Positions 18,176 to 26,497 of a stretch of 64,000 nucleotides of DNA are shown here, in pieces (positions within the stretch are counted from its first letter, which is position 1; each line of letters opens with the position of its first letter). This DNA is from Paenisporosarcina cavernae (GTDB taxonomy: Bacteria > Bacillota > Bacilli > Bacillales_A > Planococcaceae), in the NCBI RefSeq assembly GCF_003595195.1, contig NZ_CP032418.1, positions 2,166,001 to 2,230,000 of the forward strand, read 5' to 3'. Both the position numbers and the translations under genes were made by a program. The notes beneath the pieces are model-generated. The model was not told the DNA's origin, ran no database searches, and worked only from the letters and a program-made list of their open reading frames with translations.

Positions 18176-18202
18176 AAAAGGCCGGCATCTTGTGCCAGCC
18201 TT
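18171..18202 (-). terminator. intrinsic terminator of the VanY-type gene
   Basis: On minus GGCTGGCACAAGATGCCGGCC followed by TTTTTATTTT. The 21-bp array begins within this T-rich tail. Confidence 0.88.
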
Positions 18203-18208
18203 TTCTTC

Positions 18209-19153
18209 TTATTGTAAATGTAGATATTCTTCCAGTGTTTGCTTGTTGGTGTATATCGCTGTGGCGATGTCTTTTCCAACATATCGGAAGTGCCACGATT
18301 CGTGCATGTATCCTGTTATTTGTTCTTTTCCAGAAGGATATCTCATAATGAATCCGTAGTTATGGGCGTTTGCTGCGACCCATTTTCCTGCAGCTGTTTC
18401 CCCGAAGGATGATGATGCCCAGTGTTTTTCCATGTTTTTCTCTCCAATATCAAACGCTAATCCTGTTTGATGTTCAGAGAATCCTGGACGCGCACTGTAT
18501 CGGTCCGCTGCTGCTTGACCATCTTTTGCGACATATTGTGTATACAACGTTTCTTGGCGGTCATATGATCGGTACGTGCTAAAAGCGACGAGCTCCAATG
18601 ACTGTAAGCGAGCGGCGGCGGCCATTTCTTCGAATGCTTCGCGAGCGATTTTGCTTTCTCCAGGTGCGTATGTTTTTGGAAGTGGGTATTTTTTATTCGC
18701 TACTAAAATTCCATTTACATACGTAGGTTTTGCAGGATATGTGACAGTATCCGAATATCCTGAGTTCGCCCCAGTGCTAGGTGTTGTCGGTTGTTCCACT
18801 GGCGTTTCTGGTTGGACAGGTGGCGACGAAGGTTGCTCCGTATTTGGTTGAGATGGTGTAGTTGGTGACGGGTTTTCGTCCGTTTTCGCTGGTTCTTTCG
18901 AATCGTCTACCGGTGTGTCCGTTGTTTCTTCTGTAGGTTTATCTTCATTTCCCACGTCTGTCACATCCTCAGGTGCTTCCGTAATCGGAGTTTCGTCCGT
19001 AATTTTTTCGTCTGATGGTGTGGTGTTTGACGGTTCATTCGTCATCTTCATCCACGTTGGAGATAGTAACCATGCGCCTAATGCAAGCAGTAAAACAAAC
19101 GTCACAACTGCTCCGTAGATAAAATATTTATGTTGGTAAAAACGAGATTTCAT
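18209..19153 (-). CDS. membrane-anchored D-alanyl-D-alanine carboxypeptidase, VanY/LdcB family
   Basis: 314 residues: one N-terminal membrane anchor (about 10-30), a low-complexity Pro/Thr/Glu linker (about 38-130) that would span the wall, and a C-terminal peptidase_M15 (VanY) domain. Zinc-site motifs are visible: EHQTGLAFDIG (HxxxxxxD) and ESWHFRYVG. It trims the terminal D-Ala (or the L,D bond, in LdcB-type members) of stem peptides outside the membrane. ATG start with AAGGA far upstream. Monocistronic, divergent from the MFS gene at 19287. Confidence 0.9.
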   Translation of the reverse strand: MKSRFYQHKYFIYGAVVTFVLLLALGAWLLSPTWMKMTNEPSNTTPSDEKITDETPITEAPEDVTDVGNEDKPTEETTDTPVDDSKEPAKTDENPSPTTPSQPNTEQPSSPPVQPETPVEQPTTPSTGANSGYSDTVTYPAKPTYVNGILVANKKYPLPKTYAPGESKIAREAFEEMAAAARLQSLELVAFSTYRSYDRQETLYTQYVAKDGQAAADRYSARPGFSEHQTGLAFDIGEKNMEKHWASSSFGETAAGKWVAANAHNYGFIMRYPSGKEQITGYMHESWHFRYVGKDIATAIYTNKQTLEEYLHLQ

Positions 19154-19286
19154 AATGTATAACGTCCTTCTTTCTACTCTTTAACTAGATTAAGTGTACC
19201 ATGATTTATAGAAGCTCGACATGTAGCCACTTTTTTTCGTTATACTAGATTTGAATCTTAGTATCCGAGAGGAATTTTTTTAAAAA

Positions 19287-20435
19287 ATGAAATCACAAAA
19301 GTGGATGTCCATAAACTTCTTTTTATTTTTCTTTACATGGGGTGTATTTCTCCCTTACTTTACTGGCTGGTTGACAAGCGTAAAAGGCTTAACCATTGCA
19401 GAAGCAAGTATTGTGATGGGGAGTGGAATGCTTGCTCGAGCTTTTTCCACCTTCCTCTTATTCCCGATCGCAACAAGCAAAGCTTCTTTGCAAATTGTCA
19501 TGAGAATTAGTGCAATTTTTTCTCTGATCGTGATGAGCTTGTTTTCATTTGGTGATAGTTTTACGATGTTGCTCGCAATTAGTGTGCTTTTTAGCATTAT
19601 TTATCCTAATCTGCTTCCCGCAATGGAAAGTAGCGCATCGCTTCTGATGCAACACGAAAAGCTACATTACGGAAAAAGTCGATCATTTGGTTCTTTAGGA
19701 TATACGATTGCATTATTAACAATCGGGCTATTCGTTAATCTATTTGGGGATGAAGCAATTCTCTGGGTAATGATCGCTGGATTAGCGTTTTTTACGTTCA
19801 TGCAATTAGTTCAGACTCCTGCCGTCTTAAAGGAAATCCATCGTCCAGACGACGCGAAAGGAACTTCTTCGTTTAAAGAATTATTTACTTCTACATCCTT
19901 TGTTACTGTACTCCTACTAGCAATACTTTTACAAGGGGCTCACGCCTCGTATTATAATTTTGGGTACATCTATCTAATAGATTTACAGGTTAGCGGTATT
20001 GTCATTGGTATCATTTTAAATATTGCCGTTGTTTTTGAAATATTCTTTTTCATGTTTGCCGATCGATTATTACGGAAAACATCCATTTCTTCTATGTTTC
20101 TGCTAGCTGCAATAGGATCCACTTTACGTTGGATCGTTATATTTTTCTTCCCTACCATTTTTGCGTTCGTCTTGTCTCAGCTACTGCATATGGTCTCGTT
20201 TGGTTTAGCTCATTATGCATTTATTCAATTTATTACCAAAAGATTAGACCGACATCTTATCGCAACGGCTCAAGGATTGTACGCAGCCCTTGCCATGAGT
20301 TTGAGCACGGCGATTTTAACTTTTGCTGGAGGATATTTGTATGATATTTCGCCAGGCTATGCTTTTCTAGGTATGACAATATGTACGATTCCTGCAATTG
20401 GGATTGTTTTATTTACAAAGAAAAAATGGGATTAA
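19287..20435 (+). CDS. MFS transporter, PPP/LacY-like family (YwbF-like)
   Basis: 382 residues with about 12 helices and little extramembrane sequence. FTWGVFLPYFTGWLTSVKGLT at the N-terminus and SFGSLGYTIALLTIGLFV near 135 resemble the phenylpropionate permease/nucleoside-symporter-like MFS group to which B. subtilis YwbF belongs. ATG start; GAGAGGA lies rather far upstream (14 bases). No neighbouring catabolic genes hint at a substrate. Confidence 0.82.
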   Translation: MKSQKWMSINFFLFFFTWGVFLPYFTGWLTSVKGLTIAEASIVMGSGMLARAFSTFLLFPIATSKASLQIVMRISAIFSLIVMSLFSFGDSFTMLLAISVLFSIIYPNLLPAMESSASLLMQHEKLHYGKSRSFGSLGYTIALLTIGLFVNLFGDEAILWVMIAGLAFFTFMQLVQTPAVLKEIHRPDDAKGTSSFKELFTSTSFVTVLLLAILLQGAHASYYNFGYIYLIDLQVSGIVIGIILNIAVVFEIFFFMFADRLLRKTSISSMFLLAAIGSTLRWIVIFFFPTIFAFVLSQLLHMVSFGLAHYAFIQFITKRLDRHLIATAQGLYAALAMSLSTAILTFAGGYLYDISPGYAFLGMTICTIPAIGIVLFTKKKWD

Positions 20436-20508
20436 GTTTATACTACCCTCATAAAACGATTTCTCTAGTCGAATAAATGAGTAATTATTCGATAAGGAGC
20501 GTGTGAAG

Positions 20509-20631
20509 ATGTCACGTATTTCAAAATTCGAAGTGTTATTGTTGATGAAACAATTAGATACCTTACTAGAAACGCGCAAAGAAGATCGCGCTAAAGATAT
20601 GAAACAACCAAAAAAACGTGGGGCTCAATAA
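20509..20631 (+). CDS. small basic protein, 40 residues
   Basis: ATG at 20509 preceded by AAGGAGCGTGTGAAG. The peptide begins MSRISKFEVLLLMKQLDTLL and ends in a lysine/arginine-rich tail. The stop codon lies in the loop of the following terminator, which makes a compact transcription unit. No family recognised. The amphipathic N-terminal half could be a helix. Good ribosome binding site and terminator support a real gene. Confidence 0.65.
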   Translation: MSRISKFEVLLLMKQLDTLLETRKEDRAKDMKQPKKRGAQ

Positions 20632-20648
20632 GAGCTCCACGTTTTTTT
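20611..20648. terminator. bidirectional intrinsic terminator
   Basis: ACGTGGGGCTC and GAGCTCCACGT form an 11-bp stem; seven T on plus, six T on minus. Shared with the convergent gene at 20647. Confidence 0.9.
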
Positions 20649-20904
20649 ATAGGATAATTAAGAGTAAAACAAGAAAAAGGAGGACAAAAAACGAGGACAT
20701 TCCCCACATCCATTTGGATTCTTTTGAAAATCCTTTTTCCTTCAATGAAATAGCACGGTAGCCATTTGTTAGTGCAAATAATAAGGTAAATCCTAAAACC
20801 GCGACGACTAAATCCCCTTTTATCAAAAAGACAAAAGAAATTACACTTAGAATTCCCATGGCAAGTAGTACGATGAGAATTCGTTTGTTCGCTATGTGCT
20901 TCAT
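20647..20904 (-). CDS. small membrane protein, 85 residues
   Basis: Three hydrophobic segments (about 10-27, 32-48 and 67-85) and little else. The ATG overlaps the stop codon of the yidC gene by four bases (20901-20904), so it is translationally coupled to the insertase and may assist or modulate it. Not recognised as a named family. Confidence 0.72.
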   Translation of the reverse strand: MKHIANKRILIVLLAMGILSVISFVFLIKGDLVVAVLGFTLLFALTNGYRAISLKEKGFSKESKWMWGMSSFFVLLFLVLLLIIL

Positions 20905-21674
20905 TTTGTGGTTGTTTCTACCGCTTTTTCAGGATGATGGGAATAAAATCTTCTTCCCAAATACGTTTGGAAAATAAGTAATAACCCACCTACAGTCCAA
21001 TACAACGGAAGTGCTGCCATCGATGTATACGAGATAAACATAATCATAATTGGCGATAAGTAAATGAAAAACTTCATTTGTTGTTTTTGTTGTTCTGGAA
21101 CGGTCCAAAGTGAAACTCTTGCTTGTACAAAATATACTGCTCCAGCAATTAACATCATAATGAAATCTGGAGAACCTAAGTTATACCATAAGAATTCATG
21201 GGATTGTACGTCAGGAGAATGAGAAATTGCGAAATATAGTCCCATTACAATTGGCATTTGGACAATCATTGGTAAACAACCCATATTTAGTGGATTGACG
21301 TTATGTTTTTTATAAAGTCCCATCATTTCTTGTTGGTACTTCATTTGTTCTTCTTTGTCTTTCGCTGCTTTTAATTTCTTTTGAATTTCTTCCATTTCAG
21401 GTTTCATTGCATCCATTTTCACTTTCATGCCTTGCTGATTTTTATAGTTCTTCAGCATAAACGGCATTAAGATTAGACGAATGATAATGGTAATCGCAAT
21501 AATTGCTAAACCATAACTTCCCCCGAAGAGTTCACCAAAATAATTGATGAGCCAGTCCATTGGACGAACAAACGTAGAATAGAAAAATCCTTCTTTATTT
21601 TCAACAGCGGAACAGCCTGTTAATACTAAGCTGGCCATAATAATCGTCGATAATACTAGTAATCTTTTTTTCAA
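20901..21674 (-). CDS. yidC: membrane protein insertase, YidC/Oxa1 family lipoprotein
   Basis: Inserts proteins into the membrane alone or with SecYEG. Lipoprotein signal with lipobox LTGC, then five helices. The functional arginine of the hydrophilic groove is in TIIIRLILMPF, followed by a charged coiled hairpin and NPLNMGCLPMIVQMPI. Length fits the SpoIIIJ/YqjG type. The frame starts at a GTG (21689), but AAGGTGA directly precedes the TTG at 21674, giving a conventional lipoprotein start (MKKRLLVLS). B. subtilis has two paralogues, and sequence alone does not say which this is. Confidence 0.92.
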   Translation of the reverse strand: MKKRLLVLSTIIMASLVLTGCSAVENKEGFFYSTFVRPMDWLINYFGELFGGSYGLAIIAITIIIRLILMPFMLKNYKNQQGMKVKMDAMKPEMEEIQKKLKAAKDKEEQMKYQQEMMGLYKKHNVNPLNMGCLPMIVQMPIVMGLYFAISHSPDVQSHEFLWYNLGSPDFIMMLIAGAVYFVQARVSLWTVPEQQKQQMKFFIYLSPIMIMFISYTSMAALPLYWTVGGLLLIFQTYLGRRFYSHHPEKAVETTTK

Positions 21675-21745
21675 TGTAGTCACCTTCACTTTTTCAAACT
21701 ATAGAAAAGTATAACGCATAAGGAATTGTGATTACAAATTTAGAT

Positions 21746-21776
21746 AAAAAAAGAGTCCATTTAAATGGACTCTTTT
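21746..21776 (-). terminator. terminator overlapping the stop codon of the AraC gene
   Basis: On minus AAGAGTCCATTTAAATGGACTCTT followed by five more T. The stem starts at the gene's stop codon. Confidence 0.88.
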
Positions 21777-22557
21777 AGACATTCATCGGTAAGGAGAAGC
21801 GGAAATACTCGTGCTCCTTATGGTCTCGGAACTGTTTTGGTGTGACATTTGTATATTTCTTGAATATTCGTGTGAAGTAGCTTTGATTACAGAAATGGTA
21901 TTGTTTTGAGATATCCGAGATACTTTTGCTCGTATGACGTAAGTAATATTGTGACTCTTCTACTCGACGAACATTTAAATATTCAACTAACGTAATTCCC
22001 ACGTGTTCTCTGAAAATACGGGAAAGATGACTCGTGCTAACTTGGAAATTTTTCGCAATATCTTCGACAGAAAGCTCCGTTTCCACTTCATCATTTATGA
22101 AGAGGATTACTTTATTCACCGTTTGGTGACTAAAAGAAGGCTGTTTCCGTTCTGCAATCGTTTGAATGAAAAAGTCGATTAAATCATCCGCAAATTGAAG
22201 AAAAGATGCATCTGTCATATAGTTCTCAATCATATCGACACATGCCGTGTTAAAAGCATATGCTTTTTTTGGAGGAACTTGATTTTCATACAACTTTCTA
22301 GACATGACGGAAGAAAGGATTGCAAAATACTGTCTTACTTCTTTAATCGTTTGTTTTCCAGCACGAATTGTTATGAGATCAATAATTTGGCGAAGCGTAT
22401 TTTTCGCTTGGTCCGATTCTAAATGATGCACTTGGTAAATTAGCTGGTTTTCCAATTCAAAAAAGTGTTCATAGCCCTCATATTTTGCAATGTTTTCGAT
22501 TTCCGTGACAAATCGTTTCGCAATCGATTCGCTGCCAGAAATGTGAAGATCCTGCAT
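21775..22557 (-). CDS. AraC-family transcriptional regulator
   Basis: 260 residues. The C-terminal ~100 residues are a standard HTH_18 double helix-turn-helix (VEDIAKNFQVSTSHLSRIFREHVGITLVEYLNVRRVEES, then ISKQYHFCNQSYFTRIFKKYTNVTPKQFR). The N-terminal 150 residues are helical and not a cupin, resembling the helical domain before the HTH in YesN-like response regulators but lacking a receiver domain. ATG start behind GGTGA. Target genes and ligand cannot be told from context. Confidence 0.9.
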   Translation of the reverse strand: MQDLHISGSESIAKRFVTEIENIAKYEGYEHFFELENQLIYQVHHLESDQAKNTLRQIIDLITIRAGKQTIKEVRQYFAILSSVMSRKLYENQVPPKKAYAFNTACVDMIENYMTDASFLQFADDLIDFFIQTIAERKQPSFSHQTVNKVILFINDEVETELSVEDIAKNFQVSTSHLSRIFREHVGITLVEYLNVRRVEESQYYLRHTSKSISDISKQYHFCNQSYFTRIFKKYTNVTPKQFRDHKEHEYFRFSLPMNV

Positions 22558-22758
22558 AATTTCACCGTCTCTCTTCTCTATACGTTATAGTACGTATTTT
22601 GCTCTTTTATTAACTATATAACGAAACTGCCTCTATGAAAATAGTTTTATGCTTATTTTCGGCAAATATTATCGTTTATTTCAAATGGCTTCAATAGACT
22701 TATGTTTTCGACATTTTCTGTCAATTATATAGCGCATTTAGATACGTATTTTTCTTTC

Positions 22759-23652
22759 TTAATCGTCTGCTAACGGGACTAATACTTCTAAATGTTTTGG
22801 TAAAATACTAATTTCTATCGGTGTTTCTCCTTTATCATCTCCATCGAGATTACAAATCATAGGCGTTTCTGTCTCAATTCGTACCACTTTTGACTTGAAT
22901 GCGATAACATCTTGATCCTCTTCTAATTTTCCTCGGAGAATAGCAGCACCCATTCTCGCAAAGGCAGCCAAGCCTGTTTGTTTTATGATGAAAACATGTA
23001 AATAACCATCGTCCGTTTCTGCATGTGGAGCTAATTTTTCAAACCCACCTACAGAATTAGTTAGTGCGACAAGTGTAATTACTGCCTTCCCTTTCCATGT
23101 GCCACCGTCATGAATGATGGTAAGTTCTTTCTCATCGTTTGCCGTTAATGCTTTCACACCTTCTACCATATACGCTAATGCACCAAGTTTTGTTTTTTGT
23201 TCTACGGATACACTTGATACGCTTTCCGCTACTGCACCTACCGCCAGTATATTCATAAAGTAATTATTTTCAACTTTTGCAATATCTACTTTTTTTGCCC
23301 GTGACTTTTCCAACATTTCAATCGAATCCCCTGGTTCTAATGGGATTCCTAGCGCTCTCGCAAAATCATTCACAGTTCCAAGAGGAACGAAGGAAAATAC
23401 TGGTCGATTTTCTTCTTCTGCAAGTCCGTTTACTGCTTCGTTAATCGTTCCATCTCCGCCCATAGCAGTTACTAGATCATATGTACCATCACAAGCCTGT
23501 TTGGCAAATTTGGTTGCGTCCCCTTCCCCTTCGGTTTCTTTCAAAACGACTTCGTAGCCTAAAGAGGTTAGTTTATCTAACGTTCTTTTTTTAAACGTAG
23601 ATGCTAACTCTTTACCAGAAGAAGGATTTAGTATAAACATTGCTTTTTTCAT
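22759..23652 (-). CDS. diacylglycerol/lipid kinase, DagK-YegS family
   Basis: Phosphorylates diacylglycerol or a related lipid at the membrane face. 297 residues with the DAGK catalytic motif MGGDGTINEAVNGL (near 62) and PLGTVNDFARALGIP (near 90), and the C-terminal domain ending CNLDGDDKGETPIEI. The ATG at 23652 follows GGAGGGAAAAATA; a GTG/ATG five codons earlier is less well placed. Probably YerQ/BmrU-like rather than the essential DgkB; this is uncertain. No clear terminator follows. Confidence 0.88.
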   Translation of the reverse strand: MKKAMFILNPSSGKELASTFKKRTLDKLTSLGYEVVLKETEGEGDATKFAKQACDGTYDLVTAMGGDGTINEAVNGLAEEENRPVFSFVPLGTVNDFARALGIPLEPGDSIEMLEKSRAKKVDIAKVENNYFMNILAVGAVAESVSSVSVEQKTKLGALAYMVEGVKALTANDEKELTIIHDGGTWKGKAVITLVALTNSVGGFEKLAPHAETDDGYLHVFIIKQTGLAAFARMGAAILRGKLEEDQDVIAFKSKVVRIETETPMICNLDGDDKGETPIEISILPKHLEVLVPLADD

Positions 23653-23673
23653 TATTTTTCCCTCCATTCGCTC

Positions 23674-23708
23674 AAAAAGGAAGCCTACTCTAATTAGAGT
23701 GAGCTTCC
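23674..23708 (-). terminator. intrinsic terminator
   Basis: On minus GGAAGCTCACTCT-AATT-AGAGTAGGCTTCC followed by five T, ending the gene at 23733. Confidence 0.88.
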
Positions 23709-23732
23709 TTGACGTTCCTATTTACTATCCCG

Positions 23733-24071
23733 TTATAGCTGTTCATCTGGCGTTTCAGAAGATTCGATTGCCGCTTCTTTTTTCGGCTTTTTGCCTTTTT
23801 TGTCTTGCACTTCTTCATTGTAATATTGCACGCTTGTCATCGCGCCTTCATCTACCATATTGTTATCATCTAAATCATATGGATCCGAAAAACCTTTTTT
23901 CGTCATATCTGATTTCGTATTGTGTTGGGATTCCATATAAGAATTCAATTTAGTTTTTGTATTATTAAATGCTACCATCGCTTTATCGCGATTCTCTTTT
24001 TTACTGAAATACGCGTATGCACCTGCTGCTAAACCTGCTAATAATAATGAACGTCCTGTACCTTTAGCCAT
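23733..24071 (-). CDS. single-anchor protein of unknown function (YtxH-like)
   Basis: 112 residues: MAKGTGRSLLLAGLAAGAYAY forms a short glycine/alanine-rich membrane segment, followed by KKENRDKAMVAFNNTKTKLN, a charged helical stretch, then an acidic, disordered tail. The layout is like the general-stress YtxH proteins, but I cannot assign it firmly. ATG behind GAGGTAGAGAG. Monocistronic with its own terminator. Confidence 0.68.
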   Translation of the reverse strand: MAKGTGRSLLLAGLAAGAYAYFSKKENRDKAMVAFNNTKTKLNSYMESQHNTKSDMTKKGFSDPYDLDDNNMVDEGAMTSVQYYNEEVQDKKGKKPKKEAAIESSETPDEQL

Positions 24072-24173
24072 TCTCTCTACCTCCGAAATAGATCATTTAT
24101 TTTTATTCATATTGTATTGATACCCTTCGCAAGCAAAGTTAACACCTTTTTTTATATCATTTTCGTGACAAAA

Positions 24174-24611
24174 TTATTTCCTTACCATATCCACATGCGG
24201 GATTCCATCTTCATCGTATACATCAGATATTGGTGTAAATCCAAATGCACCGTAAAAATGTTGCAAGTGAGCTTGAGCCTGTAATTGGATAGAGACATTC
24301 GAATGATCTTGCCCACAAACTTCTAGGCATTTTTCCATTAATTTTTTTGCCCAGCCTTGTTGTCGATATTTTTTCACGACAATCACTCGACCTATTGAAG
24401 TGTATTCATATTTAGTTCCTGCAGGTAAAATTCGCGCATAACAAATAATGTCGTTATTTTCTTCAAAGAAAATATGTCGTGCATCTTGATCATGATCATC
24501 TAATTCTGGGTATGGACATTTCTGTTCGACTACAAATATATTCACTCTATTTTTTAAGATGGTATATAATTCTTCCTTCGATAATGAATCAAAAGTCTCA
24601 ATTCTCCACAT
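24174..24611 (-). CDS. GNAT acetyltransferase, ElaA family
   Basis: 145 residues with the ElaA signature VFVVEQKCPYPELDDHDQDA-type segment (here NIFVVEQKCPYPELDDHDQ) and the acetyl-CoA loop VVKKYRQQGWAKKLM. The frame is open 36 codons upstream; the ATG at 24611 has GGGGGAAG in front and matches the family start. Divergent from another GNAT gene at 24707. Substrate unknown. Confidence 0.9.
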   Translation of the reverse strand: MWRIETFDSLSKEELYTILKNRVNIFVVEQKCPYPELDDHDQDARHIFFEENNDIICYARILPAGTKYEYTSIGRVIVVKKYRQQGWAKKLMEKCLEVCGQDHSNVSIQLQAQAHLQHFYGAFGFTPISDVYDEDGIPHVDMVRK

Positions 24612-24706
24612 ATCTTTCTTCCCCCATTCATCCCTATTATTCCATAGTAGTAGCCGTTTTGAGAAATATTTGATATGATGGCAAAAAGCAATCGGGGTGA
24701 AATGAT

Positions 24707-25204
24707 TTGATTCGAGCAATGATTGAAAGCGATATTCCAGCTGTCCAAGATATTGCCAAAACGAGCTGGAACGATACGTATGAAAATATTATTCCGTTAG
24801 AAGTACAAACTCGTTTTTTAGAACGAAATTATTCAGTCCCAATGATGCAAAAGCGACTTGAAAAAACGATGATTTATGTGGCAGTACACAACGACCAGAT
24901 AATCGGATTTGCCAATTTTACAAAAGTAGATGAAGATGGCGATGCAGAGTTAACTGCCATTTATTTACTACCTGACTATCAAAAAATGGGATATGGTAAG
25001 CAGCTGTTAAACGTAGGTTTGTCATCGCTGAAATCTGCTAGCCAACTATTTGTCTATGTAGAATGTGAAAATAAAAAAGGACGATCCTTTTACGAGAACA
25101 ACCAATTTACTCTTCTAGAAGAGTTTGAGGAAGTCTTCGATGGACATCCTCTTTATACAGCAAAATATGTGTATTACGTAAAAGAACCTGTCTCCGCTTA
25201 TTAA
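24707..25204 (+). CDS. GNAT acetyltransferase
   Basis: 165 residues with the core GNAT fold: TAIYLLPDYQKMGYGKQLLNVGL is motif A (acetyl-CoA pyrophosphate loop), and VYVECENKKGRSFYENNQF is motif B. TTG start with GGGGTGA at short distance; a downstream ATG at codon 5 is the alternative. The stop codon lies inside the following terminator stem-loop. Substrate not predictable; similar proteins are often annotated as PaiA or RimI-like. Confidence 0.88.
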   Translation: MIRAMIESDIPAVQDIAKTSWNDTYENIIPLEVQTRFLERNYSVPMMQKRLEKTMIYVAVHNDQIIGFANFTKVDEDGDAELTAIYLLPDYQKMGYGKQLLNVGLSSLKSASQLFVYVECENKKGRSFYENNQFTLLEEFEEVFDGHPLYTAKYVYYVKEPVSAY

Positions 25205-25220
25205 CGGAGACAGGTTCTTT
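25181..25220. terminator. bidirectional intrinsic terminator
   Basis: AAAGAACCTGTCTCCG and CGGAGACAGGTTCTTT form a 16-bp stem; it contains the stop codon of the plus gene and also ends the minus gene at 25237. Confidence 0.88.
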
Positions 25221-25236
25221 CGTTGTTATATTCGAT

Positions 25237-25878
25237 TTATTTTCGATACTCGTCACGATTCACAGTAGTGTTTTCTTCATTCACGCCATCGTTATACAAT
25301 CCACTTTCATTTCGAAGTGGAGGTGTTTCTTCGTTGCGTGTTGGCTCTACATATTCTTCTCTACGAGTAACAGTGTCATCCATATAACGTTCATCTTTGC
25401 GATACACTGGTTCTTCGACGACTCGTTCTCGGGAATACGTGTCATAGTACTGATCCTCTACACGCGCTTTTCTTACAAAACACATAATGGCTGCAATATA
25501 TAACAAAATTGGTGCGAGAAGAATGATACCTGAAAAAAGACCTGCTAAAATGAATAAAAATCCTGCTGATTTCGGGCTACGATTTTTTGTCGCTTTGGCA
25601 ATTCCTAAAAGACTTAAAATAATACTAATAGCTAGCAATACAATTAATACCCATCCAACTACTCCAAATACATTTCCGAATAATTCAAGTCCTTGTTGAA
25701 TTTCCGCTTCAGATAAGGTTGGGTCAGCCGTCTGAAGTTGTGCAGACATTTCCTGATTGAACTCATCCACGTTCATAGACTGCGTTCCTAATACTCCCAA
25801 TAGAAGCAACCCGAGTACAAGCATGTTTAAAATTGTTGCGATGACACTTAAAGCTACTTCACCTGTCCTATTTACCAT
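25237..25878 (-). CDS. DUF4064-type membrane protein
   Basis: 213 residues. Starts MVNRTGEVALSVIATILNML, which, with about four helices in the first 135 residues and the LLGIAKATKNRSPKSAG loop, matches the DUF4064 pattern. The C-terminal 75 residues are charged, rich in R/E/Y/D (repeated RREEYVEP-like segments) and probably disordered in the cytoplasm. ATG behind GGAGAG. Function unknown. Confidence 0.8.
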   Translation of the reverse strand: MVNRTGEVALSVIATILNMLVLGLLLLGVLGTQSMNVDEFNQEMSAQLQTADPTLSEAEIQQGLELFGNVFGVVGWVLIVLLAISIILSLLGIAKATKNRSPKSAGFLFILAGLFSGIILLAPILLYIAAIMCFVRKARVEDQYYDTYSRERVVEEPVYRKDERYMDDTVTRREEYVEPTRNEETPPLRNESGLYNDGVNEENTTVNRDEYRK

Positions 25879-25969
25879 AAAAATCTCTCCTATTCTTTCA
25901 TCATATTCTCATACTTCCCTTCATAAAATTTTATTAAACATGTTTAAAAGATGAGAGGATGGGTATTTT

Positions 25970-26107
25970 ATGAGTAACAACAATTCGAGAGGAGCAGATG
26001 AGGATATGAAAAACAAAGAGGTAGTATTCAGCCAAGGAGATTTCTTCTATACAATGTTTGGAGCATCTGTAATGACTGGTATTTTGTTTATTTTCACTAT
26101 GATGTAA
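25970..26107 (+). CDS. small single-helix membrane protein, 45 residues
   Basis: ATG at 25970 with GAGAGGATGGG upstream. The first 25 residues are polar (MSNNNSRGADEDMKNKEVVF); the last 20 form one hydrophobic helix ending FIFTMM. A terminator follows at 26143. No family recognised. The coding start and layout are convincing for a small membrane protein but unproven. Confidence 0.6.
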   Translation: MSNNNSRGADEDMKNKEVVFSQGDFFYTMFGASVMTGILFIFTMM

Positions 26108-26142
26108 GGAGACCATTACATGAACATATTTGTTCCATATTA

Positions 26143-26182
26143 AAAGGCAATCCATCTACTAACTCAGTAGGGATTGCCTTTA
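26143..26182. terminator. bidirectional intrinsic terminator
   Basis: AAAGGCAATCC and GGATTGCCTTT flank an inner CTACT/AGTAG pairing; T-rich on plus, TTTT on minus. It ends the small plus gene and the minus GNAT gene. Confidence 0.88.
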
Positions 26183-26185
26183 TTT

Positions 26186-26467
26186 TTATGCTTTTAGATC
26201 ATCATATTCGTTGTATCGATTAAATGCCGTGACTACATAAGAGCAAACCGCTTCCATTTTATAGCCATTTTCTTTTGCATACGTTGCTGCCTCATCTAAT
26301 AATTGTTTGGCAACGCCTTGACCACGTAAAGATGGAGATACAAATGTATGATCCATTACCATGATATCGCCTAACTGGGTCCACGTGATTTCCCCAAGTG
26401 TTTGGCCATCTTTCTCATAAACATATGCAAATACATCTTGTCCTTTTTCTTCAAACGTAAATTCCAT
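26186..26467 (-). CDS. GNAT-like N-acetyltransferase, YjdJ type
   Basis: 93 residues; the short GNAT_2/YjdJ form with DHTFVSPSLRGQGVAKQLLDEA as the acetyl-CoA loop and CSYVVTAFNRYNEY near the end. The frame is open nine codons upstream, but AAAGGAG lies just before the ATG at 26467. It follows mhqO by 30 bases on the same strand and may be cotranscribed with it, which would tie it to quinone stress. Confidence 0.85.
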   Translation of the reverse strand: MEFTFEEKGQDVFAYVYEKDGQTLGEITWTQLGDIMVMDHTFVSPSLRGQGVAKQLLDEAATYAKENGYKMEAVCSYVVTAFNRYNEYDDLKA

Positions 26468-26497
26468 TCCATTCACGCTCCTTTTTTTCATCATACA

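Noticed and set aside
17670-18296. Long minus-strand frame encoding about twenty copies of a seven-residue KCPNVxx repeat
   Set aside because: It is a by-product of the 21-bp period (21 is divisible by three). Two plus-strand frames are equally open, it overlaps the VanY gene out of frame, and there is no ribosome binding site.
17692-18348. Plus-strand frames with repeated GHFAxTL units in the same array
   Set aside because: Same reason; they switch frame and have no start signal.
22558-22758. Regulatory or small-gene content between the AraC gene and the lipid kinase gene
   Set aside because: A/T-rich; a promoter-like TTGACA and a short GACA/TGTC dyad are visible but not strong enough to call.
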